Shown here: one piece after another, positions 19,804 to 28,710 of the stretch
How positions within the stretch are numbered: the stretch's first letter is position 1
Layout of the letters: every line of letters begins with the position of its first letter
DNA from: Flavobacterium sp.
GTDB lineage: Bacteria > Bacteroidota > Bacteroidia > Flavobacteriales > Flavobacteriaceae
Length of the DNA: 64,000 nt
NCBI RefSeq assembly: GCF_004211145.1
Contig: NZ_SEBS01000011.1
Location: 62,001 to 126,000, forward strand
Reading direction: 5' to 3'
Program-made: the position numbers and the translations under genes
The notes under the pieces: model-generated
Seen by the model: only the letters and a program-made list of their open reading frames with translations
Database searches by the model: none
Told to the model about the DNA's origin: nothing

Positions 19804-19950
19804 CCCTAGCCCTGATGCGAGCGAAAAGCTTTGCTGAGAATGAGGTTGCATTTGCCTGGCTCACAGTGCGACCAAAGGAAGCGCCTGTGTGGCAGTTTGC
19901 AAATGCCCGAATCGAGGCGAACTTGAAGCAGGCAGCAGGTTCCCGGCTCC
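19804..19950 (+). repeat. structured intergenic repeat, copy B
   Basis: Ends CCTAGCCCTGATGCGAGCG and GCAGGTTCCCGGCTCC; inner hairpin formed by GCATTTGCC near 19848 and the GGCA/GCAAATGC segment near 19891-19906; central motif GCGACCAAAGGAAGC at 19868-19882, shared with copies at 3384 and 38154. It occupies most of the 294-base gap between the esterase gene and parA. The remaining part (19951-20071) is a CTTGCACC-type short-word stretch and AT-rich promoter sequence. Confidence 0.6.
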
Positions 19951-20071
19951 TAAAAACCCTGCACCTTGCACCCTGTACCTCGCACCTCTAACATTTAACC
20001 AATGTTAACAAATAACCCTTGAATTCCCCGCAAATAATTGTATTTTTACCGCTCAAATTTCAAACTGATTC

Positions 20072-20836
20072 ATGGGTAAAATCATAGCCATCGCCAATCA
20101 AAAGGGCGGTGTGGGAAAAACGACGACTTCGGTGAACTTGGCTGCTTCGCTGGGCGTTCTCGAGAAAAAAGTGTTGCTTATTGACGCCGATCCGCAGGCC
20201 AACGCGAGCTCGGGGCTCGGGCTTGACATCGAGAACGTGACTGCGGGAACGTATCAATTGCTCGAACACAGCGTGACGGCAAAAGAGGCGATCGTGACGA
20301 CCACGGCCCCGAACGTAAGCGTGATTCCGGCCCATATCGACTTGGTGGCGATCGAAATTGAACTCGTCGACAAGGAAAACCGCGAGTACATGCTCAAACA
20401 GGCGCTTGAGGAAATCAAGGACGATTACGATTATATCCTGATCGACTGCGCGCCCTCGTTGGGATTGCTTACGTTGAACGCGCTTACGGCTGCCGATTCG
20501 GTCGTGATTCCGATACAATGCGAATATTTCGCGCTCGAAGGTTTGGGCAAATTGCTCAACACGATCAAGAGCGTACAAAAAATACACAACGCCAACCTCG
20601 ACATCGAAGGGCTTTTGCTCACGATGTACGATTCGCGCTTGCGTCTGAGCAACCAGGTCGTCGAGGAAGTGCAGAAACATTTCGCCGACATGGTGTTCGA
20701 GACGATCATCCAACGCAACGTGAAACTGAGCGAGGCGCCGAGTTACGGGGAAAGCATCATCAATTACGACGCGACGAGCAAAGGCGCGACGAATTACCTG
20801 CATTTGGCTCAGGAAATAATCAAAAAAAATAGCTAG
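20072..20836 (+). CDS. parA: chromosome partitioning ATPase ParA (Soj)
   Basis: 254 residues. Deviant Walker A motif KGGVGKTT at 11-18, Walker B region YILIDCAPSLG, and the typical PIQCEYFALEGLG segment. It works with ParB on parS sites near the origin to segregate chromosomes. parB follows after 6 nt. A close match to a parS site was not found in the window. Confidence 0.96.
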   Translation: MGKIIAIANQKGGVGKTTTSVNLAASLGVLEKKVLLIDADPQANASSGLGLDIENVTAGTYQLLEHSVTAKEAIVTTTAPNVSVIPAHIDLVAIEIELVDKENREYMLKQALEEIKDDYDYILIDCAPSLGLLTLNALTAADSVVIPIQCEYFALEGLGKLLNTIKSVQKIHNANLDIEGLLLTMYDSRLRLSNQVVEEVQKHFADMVFETIIQRNVKLSEAPSYGESIINYDATSKGATNYLHLAQEIIKKNS

Positions 20837-20842
20837 GAGTAC

Positions 20843-21742
20843 ATGGCACAAGCAATAAAAAAACAGGCGTTGGGAAGAGGATTATCGGCTTTGCTCAAAG
20901 ATCCTGAACACGATATACAATCAGTCGATGACAAAGGAGCCGATAAAGTTGTCGGGAATATCATCGAACTCGACATCGATGCGATCGAGATCAACCCGTT
21001 CCAGCCGCGTTCGAACTTCAACGAGGAATCGCTCCAAGAACTCGCGGTTTCGATCCGCGAATTGGGTGTGATCCAACCGATTACGGTTCGCAAGACCGAC
21101 TTCAACAAATACCAACTCATTTCAGGGGAACGCCGTTTGCGTGCGTCGAAAATTGCGAAACTCACGACGGTTCCCGCTTATATCCGCATCGCGAACGACA
21201 ACGAATCGCTTACGATGGCGCTTGTCGAGAACATCCAACGCCACGATTTGGATCCGATTGAAATCGCATTGTCGTACCAACGTTTGATCGACGAAATCAA
21301 TCTGACGCAGGAGCAGATGAGTGACCGCGTCGGGAAAAAACGCTCGACGATCGCGAATTATCTGCGTTTGCTCAAACTCGATCCGATCATCCAGACGGGA
21401 ATCCGCGACGGTTTCATTTCGATGGGCCACGGACGCGCGATCATCAACATCGAAGATCAGGATGTCCAAACCGATATTTACCAGAAAATCGTAAGCCAGA
21501 ATCTTTCAGTGCGCGAGACGGAAGCGCTCGTCAAGAATTACCAGGAAAGTCTGCTTCCGAAGAGCGCGAAGCCAAAATCGTCAGGTTTTTCGGTCGACGC
21601 CGACCAGAAGAAATCCATCGCAACCTATTTCGGCACGAAGGTCGATGTGAAAGTCGCTTCGAACGGAAAAGGAAAGATCACGATCCCGTTCCATTCGGAA
21701 GAGGATTTCAACCGCATCATCAAACTTATCCAAGGTTCGTGA
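20843..21742 (+). CDS. parB: chromosome partitioning protein ParB (Spo0J)
   Basis: 299 residues. N-terminal CTP-binding domain with the arginine motif GERRLRA, preceded by NPFQPRSNFNEE and LGVIQPITVR; central helix-turn-helix region (LVENIQRHDLDPIE, MSDRVGKKRSTIANYLRLLKL); C-terminal dimer domain (YFGTKVDVKV, GKGKITIPFHSEEDFNRI). Its stop TGA overlaps the GTG start of the next gene by 4 bp. Confidence 0.96.
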   Translation: MAQAIKKQALGRGLSALLKDPEHDIQSVDDKGADKVVGNIIELDIDAIEINPFQPRSNFNEESLQELAVSIRELGVIQPITVRKTDFNKYQLISGERRLRASKIAKLTTVPAYIRIANDNESLTMALVENIQRHDLDPIEIALSYQRLIDEINLTQEQMSDRVGKKRSTIANYLRLLKLDPIIQTGIRDGFISMGHGRAIINIEDQDVQTDIYQKIVSQNLSVRETEALVKNYQESLLPKSAKPKSSGFSVDADQKKSIATYFGTKVDVKVASNGKGKITIPFHSEEDFNRIIKLIQGS

Positions 21743-22341
21743 GACTTTTGAAACTCATAGCGCTTTTGCTTTTGTTGCCCGCTTGCGTTTTGGCACAGGA
21801 AAAACCTAAGGGAAAAGAAGATCCGGATGCGCCCAAACCAAGAAAGGCGTACAAGATCACGGCACTTGCGGTCGCCGATACGGTGCGCAAAGAGCCTTTG
21901 GATCCTTTGCGTCCCGCGAAAGCTGCGTTCTATTCGGCCGTGCTTCCGGGATTGGGCCAGGTCTACAACAAGCGTTATTGGAAAGTGCCGCTCGTGTATG
22001 CGGCCATGGGAACCAGCGTTTACTTTTACGCCGACGCGAACACCAAATACAAGAGTTACCGCGACGCCTACAAACGCCGACTCGCGGGCTACGACGACGA
22101 CCAATACGATTACCTCGACGACGAACGATTGATCAGTGCGCAGCGTTTCTATAAGAAGAACCGCGAGTATTCGATCTTGTTCGTCGCCGCGTTTTATATC
22201 CTGAACATCGTCGACGCGAACATCGATGCGCATCTCAAGCAGTTCAATGTGAGCGATGATTTGTCGCTTGCGCCCGACGTGTATCAGAACGACATCAATT
22301 CAAAACCGACTATCGGAGTCACTTTAAATTACACGTTTTAG
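21739..22341 (+). CDS. DUF5683 membrane protein
   Basis: 200 residues from a GTG that overlaps the parB stop. Signal-like N-terminus MRLLKLIALLLLLPACVLAQ, a Pro/Lys linker, then the DUF5683 core LRPAKAAFYSAVLPGLGQVYNKRYWKVPLVYAA, a hydrophobic segment, and a second one near YSILFVAAFYILNIVDANID. Commonly found between parB and dapB in Flavobacteriia; function unknown. dapB starts on the base after its stop. Confidence 0.85.
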   Translation: MRLLKLIALLLLLPACVLAQEKPKGKEDPDAPKPRKAYKITALAVADTVRKEPLDPLRPAKAAFYSAVLPGLGQVYNKRYWKVPLVYAAMGTSVYFYADANTKYKSYRDAYKRRLAGYDDDQYDYLDDERLISAQRFYKKNREYSILFVAAFYILNIVDANIDAHLKQFNVSDDLSLAPDVYQNDINSKPTIGVTLNYTF

Positions 22342-23040
22342 ATGAAAATCGCACTTTTGGGATACGGCAAAATGGGCCAGGTCATTGAACGCATCGCTTT
22401 GGAACGCGGTCATGAGATCGTGATCCGAAAACGTAGCTCCGATTCGTACGAAGGTCTTGAAACCGCCGACGTCGCGATTGACTTCAGCATTCCCGATGCC
22501 GCCGTCGGAAACATTTCGGCCTGCCTGAACGGCGGAATTCCCGTGGTTTCAGGAACGACGGGTTGGCTCGAACAGTATCACAAGATGGCCGAGTTGTGCG
22601 AGAATAAGAAAGGCGCGTTCATTTACGGTTCGAACTTCAGTTTGGGCGTGAACCTGTTTTTCAATCTCAACGAATACCTTGCGAAGATGATGGCGAAATT
22701 CCCCGAATACAAGGTCTGCATGGAAGAAGTGCATCACACGCAGAAACTCGACGCTCCAAGCGGGACTGCGATTTCACTTGCGAAAAATATCATCGAACAT
22801 TCGGATTATTCGAGTTGGGCGCTTGAAAACGCGAAGTCGGACGAAATTTTGATCGACGCCAAACGCATCGAGAACGTTCCCGGAACGCACACGGTTTTTT
22901 ACGATTCGGGCGTGGATCGCATCGAAATCACGCATACGGCGCACAGCCGCGAAGGTTTCGCCTACGGAGCCGTGATCGCCGCCGAATGGCTTTTTGGGAA
23001 AACCGGTGTCTTCACGATGAAGGACGTGCTCGATCTGTAA
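22342..23040 (+). CDS. dapB: 4-hydroxy-tetrahydrodipicolinate reductase
   Basis: 232 residues. NAD(P)-binding GYGKMG at the N-terminus, SGTTGW in the middle, and the signature EVHHTQKLDAPSGTA with the catalytic histidines and the PSGTA substrate loop. It makes tetrahydrodipicolinate for lysine and meso-diaminopimelate, so it serves both protein and cell-wall synthesis. Slightly shorter than the E. coli enzyme (273), as in other Bacteroidota. Confidence 0.95.
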   Translation: MKIALLGYGKMGQVIERIALERGHEIVIRKRSSDSYEGLETADVAIDFSIPDAAVGNISACLNGGIPVVSGTTGWLEQYHKMAELCENKKGAFIYGSNFSLGVNLFFNLNEYLAKMMAKFPEYKVCMEEVHHTQKLDAPSGTAISLAKNIIEHSDYSSWALENAKSDEILIDAKRIENVPGTHTVFYDSGVDRIEITHTAHSREGFAYGAVIAAEWLFGKTGVFTMKDVLDL

Positions 23041-23100
23041 ATAAAAGTTAAACTGTAACGCGGCGCGACAGCACGCGACTTACGCATAAAATCAAACATC

Positions 23101-24828
23101 ATGACAGTATTGCAATGGTTTATTTTCTTCCTGATCGTGCAGGTTGTGCATTTCGCGGGAACGTGGAAATTATATGAAGCCGCGGGACGCAAACGTTGGG
23201 AAGCCGCGATTCCGGTTTACAACGCCGTCGTCTTGATGAAAATCATTAACCGCCCGACCTGGTGGACGATTCTGCTGTTCGTTCCGATCGTAAACCTTAT
23301 CATGTTCCCTGTCGTTTGGGTGGAAACCCTGCGTAGCTTCGGAAAGAATTCAACCGCTGATACGCTGTTGGGGATCTTCACTTTCGGATTTTATATTTAT
23401 TACGTAAACTATACTCAGACACTCAACCACATTCCCGATCGCAGCTTGATGGCGCGTACGAAAGTCGGAGATACCGTGAGTTCGCTTTTGTTTGCGATCG
23501 TGGTTGCAACGCTCGTGCATACGTACGTGATGCAGCCTTTTACGATTCCGACATCATCGCTTGAAAAATCATTGCTCGTGGGTGATTTCCTGTTCGTGAG
23601 CAAATTCCATTACGGAGCGCGCACGCCAATGACGGCAGTCGCGTTGCCGATGGTGCACGACAGCGTTCCGTTGACGCCGAAATTGAGCGATTCGATTCCG
23701 TTCCTCGACAAACGATCGTATGCGAAATGGCCGCAGTTGCCGAGTTTCCGATTGCCCGGATTCGAAGACGTCGAGCGCAATGACATCGTCGTATTCAACT
23801 GGCCTGTCGATACGGTAGTGAAGTTTTTTGACGCTTCGACGCCTCGCGTTTGGAAGCCGATCGATAAGAAATCGAATTATGTGAAACGCTGCGTCGGGAT
23901 TCCCGGAGACAGCTTATCGGTTCGCGAAGGTTTCGTATTCATAAACGGAAAAGAACTTGTGTTGCCCGAACGCGCAAAGCCGCAATATATCTATGACGCA
24001 TATTCCAAAAAAGGTGTTTCGCTTGACTTGGTTCGCGCCGCGGGTTCGACCGAATATGACCGTACTTTCGAGATCAGCCAACCGACCCAGGAACAAGGCG
24101 AGGCGATGCGCAAATATCTTACGGGTTTCGAGCCTTTGGGAAATGGCATGTTCCGAATCAAGACCGACCAGAACGGAATTCCCGATCAAATCCTGCGCGA
24201 GTTCAATATTGCGCTCAACGAAGTTTGGGATTATCATACGCGCGTGAACCTGACGATGAAAGGCGCCGAGGAATTGCGTGCGAAGAAAGCCGACATCGAT
24301 TCACTCGTCCGAATCATCTTACCGAAAGCGAAATCGGGCGTTACCGAAATGTTCCCGAAGAATACGACGAATTGGTCGCTTGATAATTTCGGGCCGATCT
24401 ACGTGCCTCAGGAAGGAAAAACGGTTGCCTTGACATTGGCTTCGCTGCCGTTCTACAAGAAGATCATCACCGAATACGAAGGCAACAAACTCGACGTGAG
24501 CGGCGACCAGATCAAAGTGAACGGACAGGTCGCGACCTCGTATACGTTCAAACAAAATTACTATTGGATGATGGGCGACAACCGCCACAAGTCTGAAGAT
24601 AGCCGATATTGGGGATTCGTGCCTGAAAACCATATCGTCGGAAAACCTGTGTTTATCTGGATGAGCCTTGATGGCAGCGCGAGCGGTTTGGATAAAATCC
24701 GTTGGGAACGCATGTTCACGACCGTGGGCGGCGATGGTGAACCGTATTCGTACTTTAAGTTCTTTTTGATTGCTTTGGGGTTGTATTTTGTGGCGGGGTT
24801 TTTTGTGAAAAAGAAAGCAAAAAGTTGA
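23101..24828 (+). CDS. lepB: signal peptidase I, long flavobacterial form
   Basis: 575 residues, well over the 324 of E. coli LepB. The first 115 residues form three to four membrane helices (DUF5684-like), followed by the peptidase anchor helix (about 125-145). Catalytic Ser153 lies in IPTSSLEKSLLVGD and catalytic Lys262 in NYVKRCVGIPGD; the box MMGDNRHKSEDSRYWGFVP is complete. The central part has an extra insertion (about 280-440). It ends with another membrane helix (LIALGLYFVAGFFV). It removes signal peptides of exported proteins. Confidence 0.93.
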   Translation: MTVLQWFIFFLIVQVVHFAGTWKLYEAAGRKRWEAAIPVYNAVVLMKIINRPTWWTILLFVPIVNLIMFPVVWVETLRSFGKNSTADTLLGIFTFGFYIYYVNYTQTLNHIPDRSLMARTKVGDTVSSLLFAIVVATLVHTYVMQPFTIPTSSLEKSLLVGDFLFVSKFHYGARTPMTAVALPMVHDSVPLTPKLSDSIPFLDKRSYAKWPQLPSFRLPGFEDVERNDIVVFNWPVDTVVKFFDASTPRVWKPIDKKSNYVKRCVGIPGDSLSVREGFVFINGKELVLPERAKPQYIYDAYSKKGVSLDLVRAAGSTEYDRTFEISQPTQEQGEAMRKYLTGFEPLGNGMFRIKTDQNGIPDQILREFNIALNEVWDYHTRVNLTMKGAEELRAKKADIDSLVRIILPKAKSGVTEMFPKNTTNWSLDNFGPIYVPQEGKTVALTLASLPFYKKIITEYEGNKLDVSGDQIKVNGQVATSYTFKQNYYWMMGDNRHKSEDSRYWGFVPENHIVGKPVFIWMSLDGSASGLDKIRWERMFTTVGGDGEPYSYFKFFLIALGLYFVAGFFVKKKAKS

Positions 24829-24854
24829 TGCGTTGATTTGTTGATGCGTTGATT
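24824..24854. repeat. left arm of inverted repeat around four-helix-bundle gene
   Basis: 31 nt built of the words TTGATGCG and TTGATTTG. It matches the reverse complement of 25281-25311 at 30 of 31 positions. It overlaps the lepB stop codon. Confidence 0.75.
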
Positions 24855-24902
24855 CGAAATACGTTATTATAAGCCAAAATTAATTTTATACACGCCGGAT
24901 TT

Positions 24903-25316
24903 ATGTATTTATATTCATTTGAAAAATTGATCGTCTGGAACGATGCCAAAGAAATTACGAAGACTATTTATCAACTGACTGCCTCGTTCCCCAGTTCCGA
25001 AAAATTCGGACTTTCCGCACAACTGCGCCGAGCGGCGGTTTCCATTTGTTCGAACATTGCCGAAGGTAGCGCTAGAAGCTCTTATAAGGATCAAGCGCAT
25101 TTTACAAATATCGCTTTCGGATCTACTGTAGAAATCGTAAATCAATTGATTCTGGCGTTCGAGTTAAATTTTTTGGAAGAAAGTCAATATTTGGACTTGC
25201 GAAAATCTTTACTTGGCTTGTCAAATAAACTGAACTCACTGCGAAATACGCAACTTTCTCGTATGTCGAAAACATCATCAAATCAACCCATCAACAAATC
25301 AACGCATCAACCGTAA
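24903..25316 (+). CDS. four-helix bundle protein (23S rRNA intervening-sequence type)
   Basis: 137 residues. The core FEKLIVWNDAKEITKTIY, SAQLRRAAVSICSNIAEGSA and SSYKDQAHFTNIAFGSTVEI is typical of the TIGR02436/S23 four-helix bundle family, first known from intervening sequences of 23S rRNA genes. The last codons (SNQPINKSTHQP) are read from the right-hand repeat arm. It is inserted between lepB and the WbqC gene, and its TAA overlaps the next ATG. Biochemical role unknown; likely a small mobile or selfish cassette gene (inference). Confidence 0.85.
   Translation: MYLYSFEKLIVWNDAKEITKTIYQLTASFPSSEKFGLSAQLRRAAVSICSNIAEGSARSSYKDQAHFTNIAFGSTVEIVNQLILAFELNFLEESQYLDLRKSLLGLSNKLNSLRNTQLSRMSKTSSNQPINKSTHQP
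25281..25311. repeat. right arm of inverted repeat around four-helix-bundle gene
   Basis: Reverse complement of 24824-24854 with one mismatch. It encodes the final residues of the four-helix-bundle ORF. Confidence 0.75.
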
Positions 25317-25927
25317 TGGACATTCTCCTCTACCCAACCTATTTCCCATCAATCTCCCAGTTCGCGTCCATCGCACAAGCGGATTCCGTTACTTTTGAAA
25401 CTGGAGACAACTTCCAAAAGCAGACCAACCGCAACCGCATGTACATTTACAGCCCGAACGGGAAACAGTTGTTGAATATTCCCGTAAAACATTCGAGCGA
25501 CGCGCATCAGAAGACGAAAGACATCAGGATAGAAAAGGCGTTTCCGTGGCAGAAATTGCATTTCAAATCATTGGAAGCGGCATATCGCTCCTCGCCTTTC
25601 TTCGAATATTATGAGGATGAAATCGCGCCGATCTATTTCAAGAAGCACCAGTTTTTGATGGATTTGAATATGGAAGCGTTACAAATTGTCTACAAATGCC
25701 TCGGCCTGCCTTTCGACTACAAGAAAACCGAAGAATATTTCCATGAAGTTCCCCAATACAAAGACTTACGCTATTTGGCGAACGGCAAAAAAGACACGTA
25801 CGAGTTCGAGGAATACACTCAGGTTTTCGGGGACAAATACGGGTATTTGAACAACTTGAGCATTTTGGATTTGTTGTTCAACGAAGGGCGATTCGCTTTG
25901 GATTATTTGAAGCGGCAGAAAATCTAG
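25316..25927 (+). CDS. WbqC family protein
   Basis: 203 residues. The start (MDILLYPTYFPSISQFASIA) and NRNRMYIYSPNGKQLLNIPV, WQKLHFKSLEAAYRSSPFFE match the WbqC-like family, which is linked to surface glycan and amino-sugar biosynthesis. In many Flavobacteriia this gene directly follows lepB; here a four-helix-bundle cassette separates them. Exact reaction not known. Confidence 0.85.
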   Translation: MDILLYPTYFPSISQFASIAQADSVTFETGDNFQKQTNRNRMYIYSPNGKQLLNIPVKHSSDAHQKTKDIRIEKAFPWQKLHFKSLEAAYRSSPFFEYYEDEIAPIYFKKHQFLMDLNMEALQIVYKCLGLPFDYKKTEEYFHEVPQYKDLRYLANGKKDTYEFEEYTQVFGDKYGYLNNLSILDLLFNEGRFALDYLKRQKI

Positions 25928-25993
25928 TTTCGAGTTTAGGGTTCAGTGTTGGCGACTCTGCTAGCACGAAACGCTAAACGCTAAACCGTAAAC
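25927..25993. repeat. short-word inverted repeat (TTTAGGG / CTAAACG)
   Basis: GTTTCGAGTTTAGGG on the left and CGCTAAACGCTAAACCG on the right, imperfectly mirrored. A relative is at 63525-63605. It fills the gap between two convergent genes. Confidence 0.5.
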
Positions 25994-25999
25994 AAAAAA

Positions 26000-27052
26000 T
26001 CACTCCTTAATCTCCAACCGCGTCAAAACCGGATAATGATCCGAATTCTCGAACTGCGGGAAATTCGAAAATGCCTTTACCTGGAATTTAGGGTCGGCAA
26101 AAATATAATCGATGCGCGCCGGATAGTACTTGAACTTGTACGTCTGTCCGAAACCGCTTCCGGCTTCCTCGAAACAGTCATTTAACTTCCCTTTGATACC
26201 GCGATACACGTATGAGAACGCGCTGTTGTTCATGTCGCCGCAAATGATCACGGGATAATGGCAATCGCGTTTGTGCGCCATCACGATCTCAGCCTGTTGC
26301 TGTTGGCGTTTGAACGCGTCGGTGATGCGCCTGAAGATAACCTGGCGTTTCTTCTCGTCGATGTTGTTGATGTGGTCGTTGTTGATCTCGTCGACGTCGG
26401 GCGTGATCTTGATCGACTGCAGATGTATGCTGTACACGCGCACGGTGTCTTTCCCCATTCGGATATCGGCGTATACGACGTTGTTGTTCGAATTCGGAAG
26501 CTCGAGTTCGCCTTTGTCGACAATTGGGAATTTTGAGAAAATCGCCTGTCCGGTCTTGACCTGATTGCCTTCGGTCATGATGTATTTGTATGGATAAACC
26601 TTGAGTTCGACGTTGGCCGAATTGGAATATTCCTGCAAACACACGATGTCCGGGTTTTGCTCGTTGATGAAATCTTCAATTGTTCCTCCGACGTCGTCTT
26701 TCGGAAGCCATTTAAAAAGGTTGAACAAGCGCACGTTGTAACTCATTACCGTGAAATCCTTTTCGGAATCGGGTAAATTCGTGGGCGAAAACTTGTAAAA
26801 TTTATTGATGAACGTGATTCCGGCGAGCAGAAGCAACGCGGGCAATATCACTTTTTTCTTGAGCAGGATCGCCCAATACACGAAGAAACACGCGTTCAAG
26901 ATCAGGAACAACGGCAGGAATAACGTGAGCACGCTCAGGAAAGGAAACAGCTTGGGCGCAAGGAACGGCAAGACATACGCGATCACCGTCAACACCGTAA
27001 GCACGATGTTGAGGAACCAAATAACCTTGTTGAACCAGGACGTTTTCTTCAT
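26000..27052 (-). CDS. endonuclease/exonuclease/phosphatase family protein, membrane-bound
   Basis: 350 residues. Two or three membrane helices in the first 85 residues, then an EEP domain with SYNVRLFN, QNPDIVCLQEY, SIHLQS, ICGDMNN and a final NSDHYPVLTRL, which carries the conserved Asp-His pair of the active site. Likely an outward-facing phosphodiesterase on lipid or nucleic acid; the substrate is not visible. Last gene of the mutL-rhomboid-rhomboid-EEP unit; one base separates it from the gene before. Confidence 0.85.
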   Translation of the reverse strand: MKKTSWFNKVIWFLNIVLTVLTVIAYVLPFLAPKLFPFLSVLTLFLPLFLILNACFFVYWAILLKKKVILPALLLLAGITFINKFYKFSPTNLPDSEKDFTVMSYNVRLFNLFKWLPKDDVGGTIEDFINEQNPDIVCLQEYSNSANVELKVYPYKYIMTEGNQVKTGQAIFSKFPIVDKGELELPNSNNNVVYADIRMGKDTVRVYSIHLQSIKITPDVDEINNDHINNIDEKKRQVIFRRITDAFKRQQQQAEIVMAHKRDCHYPVIICGDMNNSAFSYVYRGIKGKLNDCFEEAGSGFGQTYKFKYYPARIDYIFADPKFQVKAFSNFPQFENSDHYPVLTRLEIKE

Positions 27053-27053
27053 A

Positions 27054-27905
27054 TTATTTTCCGGCGCGGAACAGGAAATCCTTTTCGTCTTTGGTCAGGC
27101 TGTCGTAACCGGACTTGCTGATCTTGTCGAGAATCTCATCGATTTGTTGTTGTGTCTTGTCTTTTGTTACTATACGCGATGGCGCGGGTTGTGGTTTTTT
27201 GTTGTAATTCTTGTGGACGGTCTTGAATTTCGTTTTCCGAGGGCCGAATAAATTTACGAACCAATCGATAATTGCGGTGATCGGACGGCTCAAATCGGTT
27301 CCGGATTGCAACAGTTTCATATATGCGAATCCGAACAACGCGCCCGATAGATGCGACAAATGACTCACGACGCTCGCCGACGGAATCGAAATCACGTCAA
27401 AGAAAAGAAAAACACCTGTAATCATCCATAATTTCACGTTTCCGATGAGCAACAACCGAACTTCCATCTTCGGATTATACGTCGTGACGGCTACCAGAAC
27501 GGCCATAACAGCGGCCGACGCGCCCACTAGACCATCGGGATTCCCGAACGCGTAATGGCTGCCGACAAAGACCAGGCCCGCGAAAATCGCACCCAGGAAA
27601 TAAACGCCCACGAATTGCTTTATACTGAAATACGTTCGGAACAACCGAGCTGAAAAATTCAACACGAGCATGTTGCTCAAAATATGCATAAAACCCGCAT
27701 GCAGGAACGAATACGTGATCAGCGTCCACGGAAAATAAAGCACTTTGCTCGGGCGAAGCGCCAACCAATCGGGGAAATACGAGTTTGGAACGAATGCGAA
27801 ATATAGCGCGGACACGATAAAAATCGCCACGTTGATTATGATGAGCCTGATTTCAGGACCACCCAATCGATATTCACTTTTTAGATCGTTCCAGATTTCG
27901 GCCAT
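27054..27905 (-). CDS. rhomboid family intramembrane serine protease (second)
   Basis: 283 residues. Six membrane helices; catalytic serine in VGASAAVMA and catalytic histidine in HLSHLSGALFGFAYM, with the HILSNMLVL loop helix between. A cytoplasmic tail of about 75 residues (RKTKFKTVHKNYNKK ... DEKDFLF) resembles the short DUF6576-type tail of bacteroidetal rhomboids. It is 4 nt downstream of another rhomboid gene. Targets unknown. Confidence 0.88.
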   Translation of the reverse strand: MAEIWNDLKSEYRLGGPEIRLIIINVAIFIVSALYFAFVPNSYFPDWLALRPSKVLYFPWTLITYSFLHAGFMHILSNMLVLNFSARLFRTYFSIKQFVGVYFLGAIFAGLVFVGSHYAFGNPDGLVGASAAVMAVLVAVTTYNPKMEVRLLLIGNVKLWMITGVFLFFDVISIPSASVVSHLSHLSGALFGFAYMKLLQSGTDLSRPITAIIDWFVNLFGPRKTKFKTVHKNYNKKPQPAPSRIVTKDKTQQQIDEILDKISKSGYDSLTKDEKDFLFRAGK

Positions 27906-27909
27906 AGCA

Positions 27910-28710
27910 TTAATTCCAACGGTTGTGCTTAAATTGATTCTTTCGCCAATACCACATCAACATAAATCCGAAAATCGCACCGCCGACATGGGCAAAATGC
28001 GCGATTCCGCCGCCGTTCCCGTAGTAGCTCGACGACAATCCGAGCACCAGATCGAGCGTGATCATGCCCGGAACGAAATATTTGGCTTTGATCGGGATCG
28101 GAATAAACATCATCATGAGTTCAGCGTTCGGGAACATGAATGCAAACGCGACAAGCAATCCATAAATTGCACCCGACGCGCCGACCATGATGCCACGGCT
28201 TTCACTTGCCGCGCGGATGAGTGAAATCGTCGCATCCTCAGTCAATTTCGCCGTCGGATGCCCCGATGACATGACATTACGGATCGTCGACATGAATTCG
28301 GTCTCGTTCAAAGGCGCATTGAGTATCTGATAGAGTTCCGCGTGCGATAAGTTCAGGTATGCCGCGGGCTGTAACGTCTGCTGCAACTCGATATAATTGA
28401 TCCCGAGCTGCAACATCGCCGCACCAAGCCCACAGGTAATGTAAAAAAAGATGAATTTCTTTCCGCCCCAAAAATGCTCGAGCGCCGATCCGAACGAATA
28501 CAGCGCGAACATATTGAACGCGATGTGCATCACATTGGGATAAGGCGCGTGCATGAACATGTGCGTCAACAATTGCCAATAGCCGAACTGCTCGTTGTCG
28601 AAATAATAAAGCGCCAGGAAATCGTAGGCTTGCGGCACGAACTGCGAGCCGATGTAAAACAAAATATTGATGATAAGCAACTGCTTAACAACAGGCGTAA
28701 TCTGCATCAT
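27910..28710 (-). CDS. rhomboid family intramembrane serine protease (first)
   Basis: 266 residues. Catalytic serine in MVGASGAIYGLL, histidine in HFAHVGGAIFGFM, and the MHIAFNMFALYSFG helix with the conserved HxxxN motif. A long insertion between helices (about residues 104-157, with two short amphipathic stretches) is larger than in E. coli GlpG. Overlaps mutL by 4 bp. It differs from its neighbour and is not a recent duplicate. Confidence 0.88.
   Translation of the reverse strand: MMQITPVVKQLLIINILFYIGSQFVPQAYDFLALYYFDNEQFGYWQLLTHMFMHAPYPNVMHIAFNMFALYSFGSALEHFWGGKKFIFFYITCGLGAAMLQLGINYIELQQTLQPAAYLNLSHAELYQILNAPLNETEFMSTIRNVMSSGHPTAKLTEDATISLIRAASESRGIMVGASGAIYGLLVAFAFMFPNAELMMMFIPIPIKAKYFVPGMITLDLVLGLSSSYYGNGGGIAHFAHVGGAIFGFMLMWYWRKNQFKHNRWN

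Noticed and set aside
24903..25316. Four-helix-bundle gene as evidence of a nearby 23S rRNA gene
   Set aside because: Members of this family often occur outside rRNA operons, and no rRNA sequence is seen on either side.
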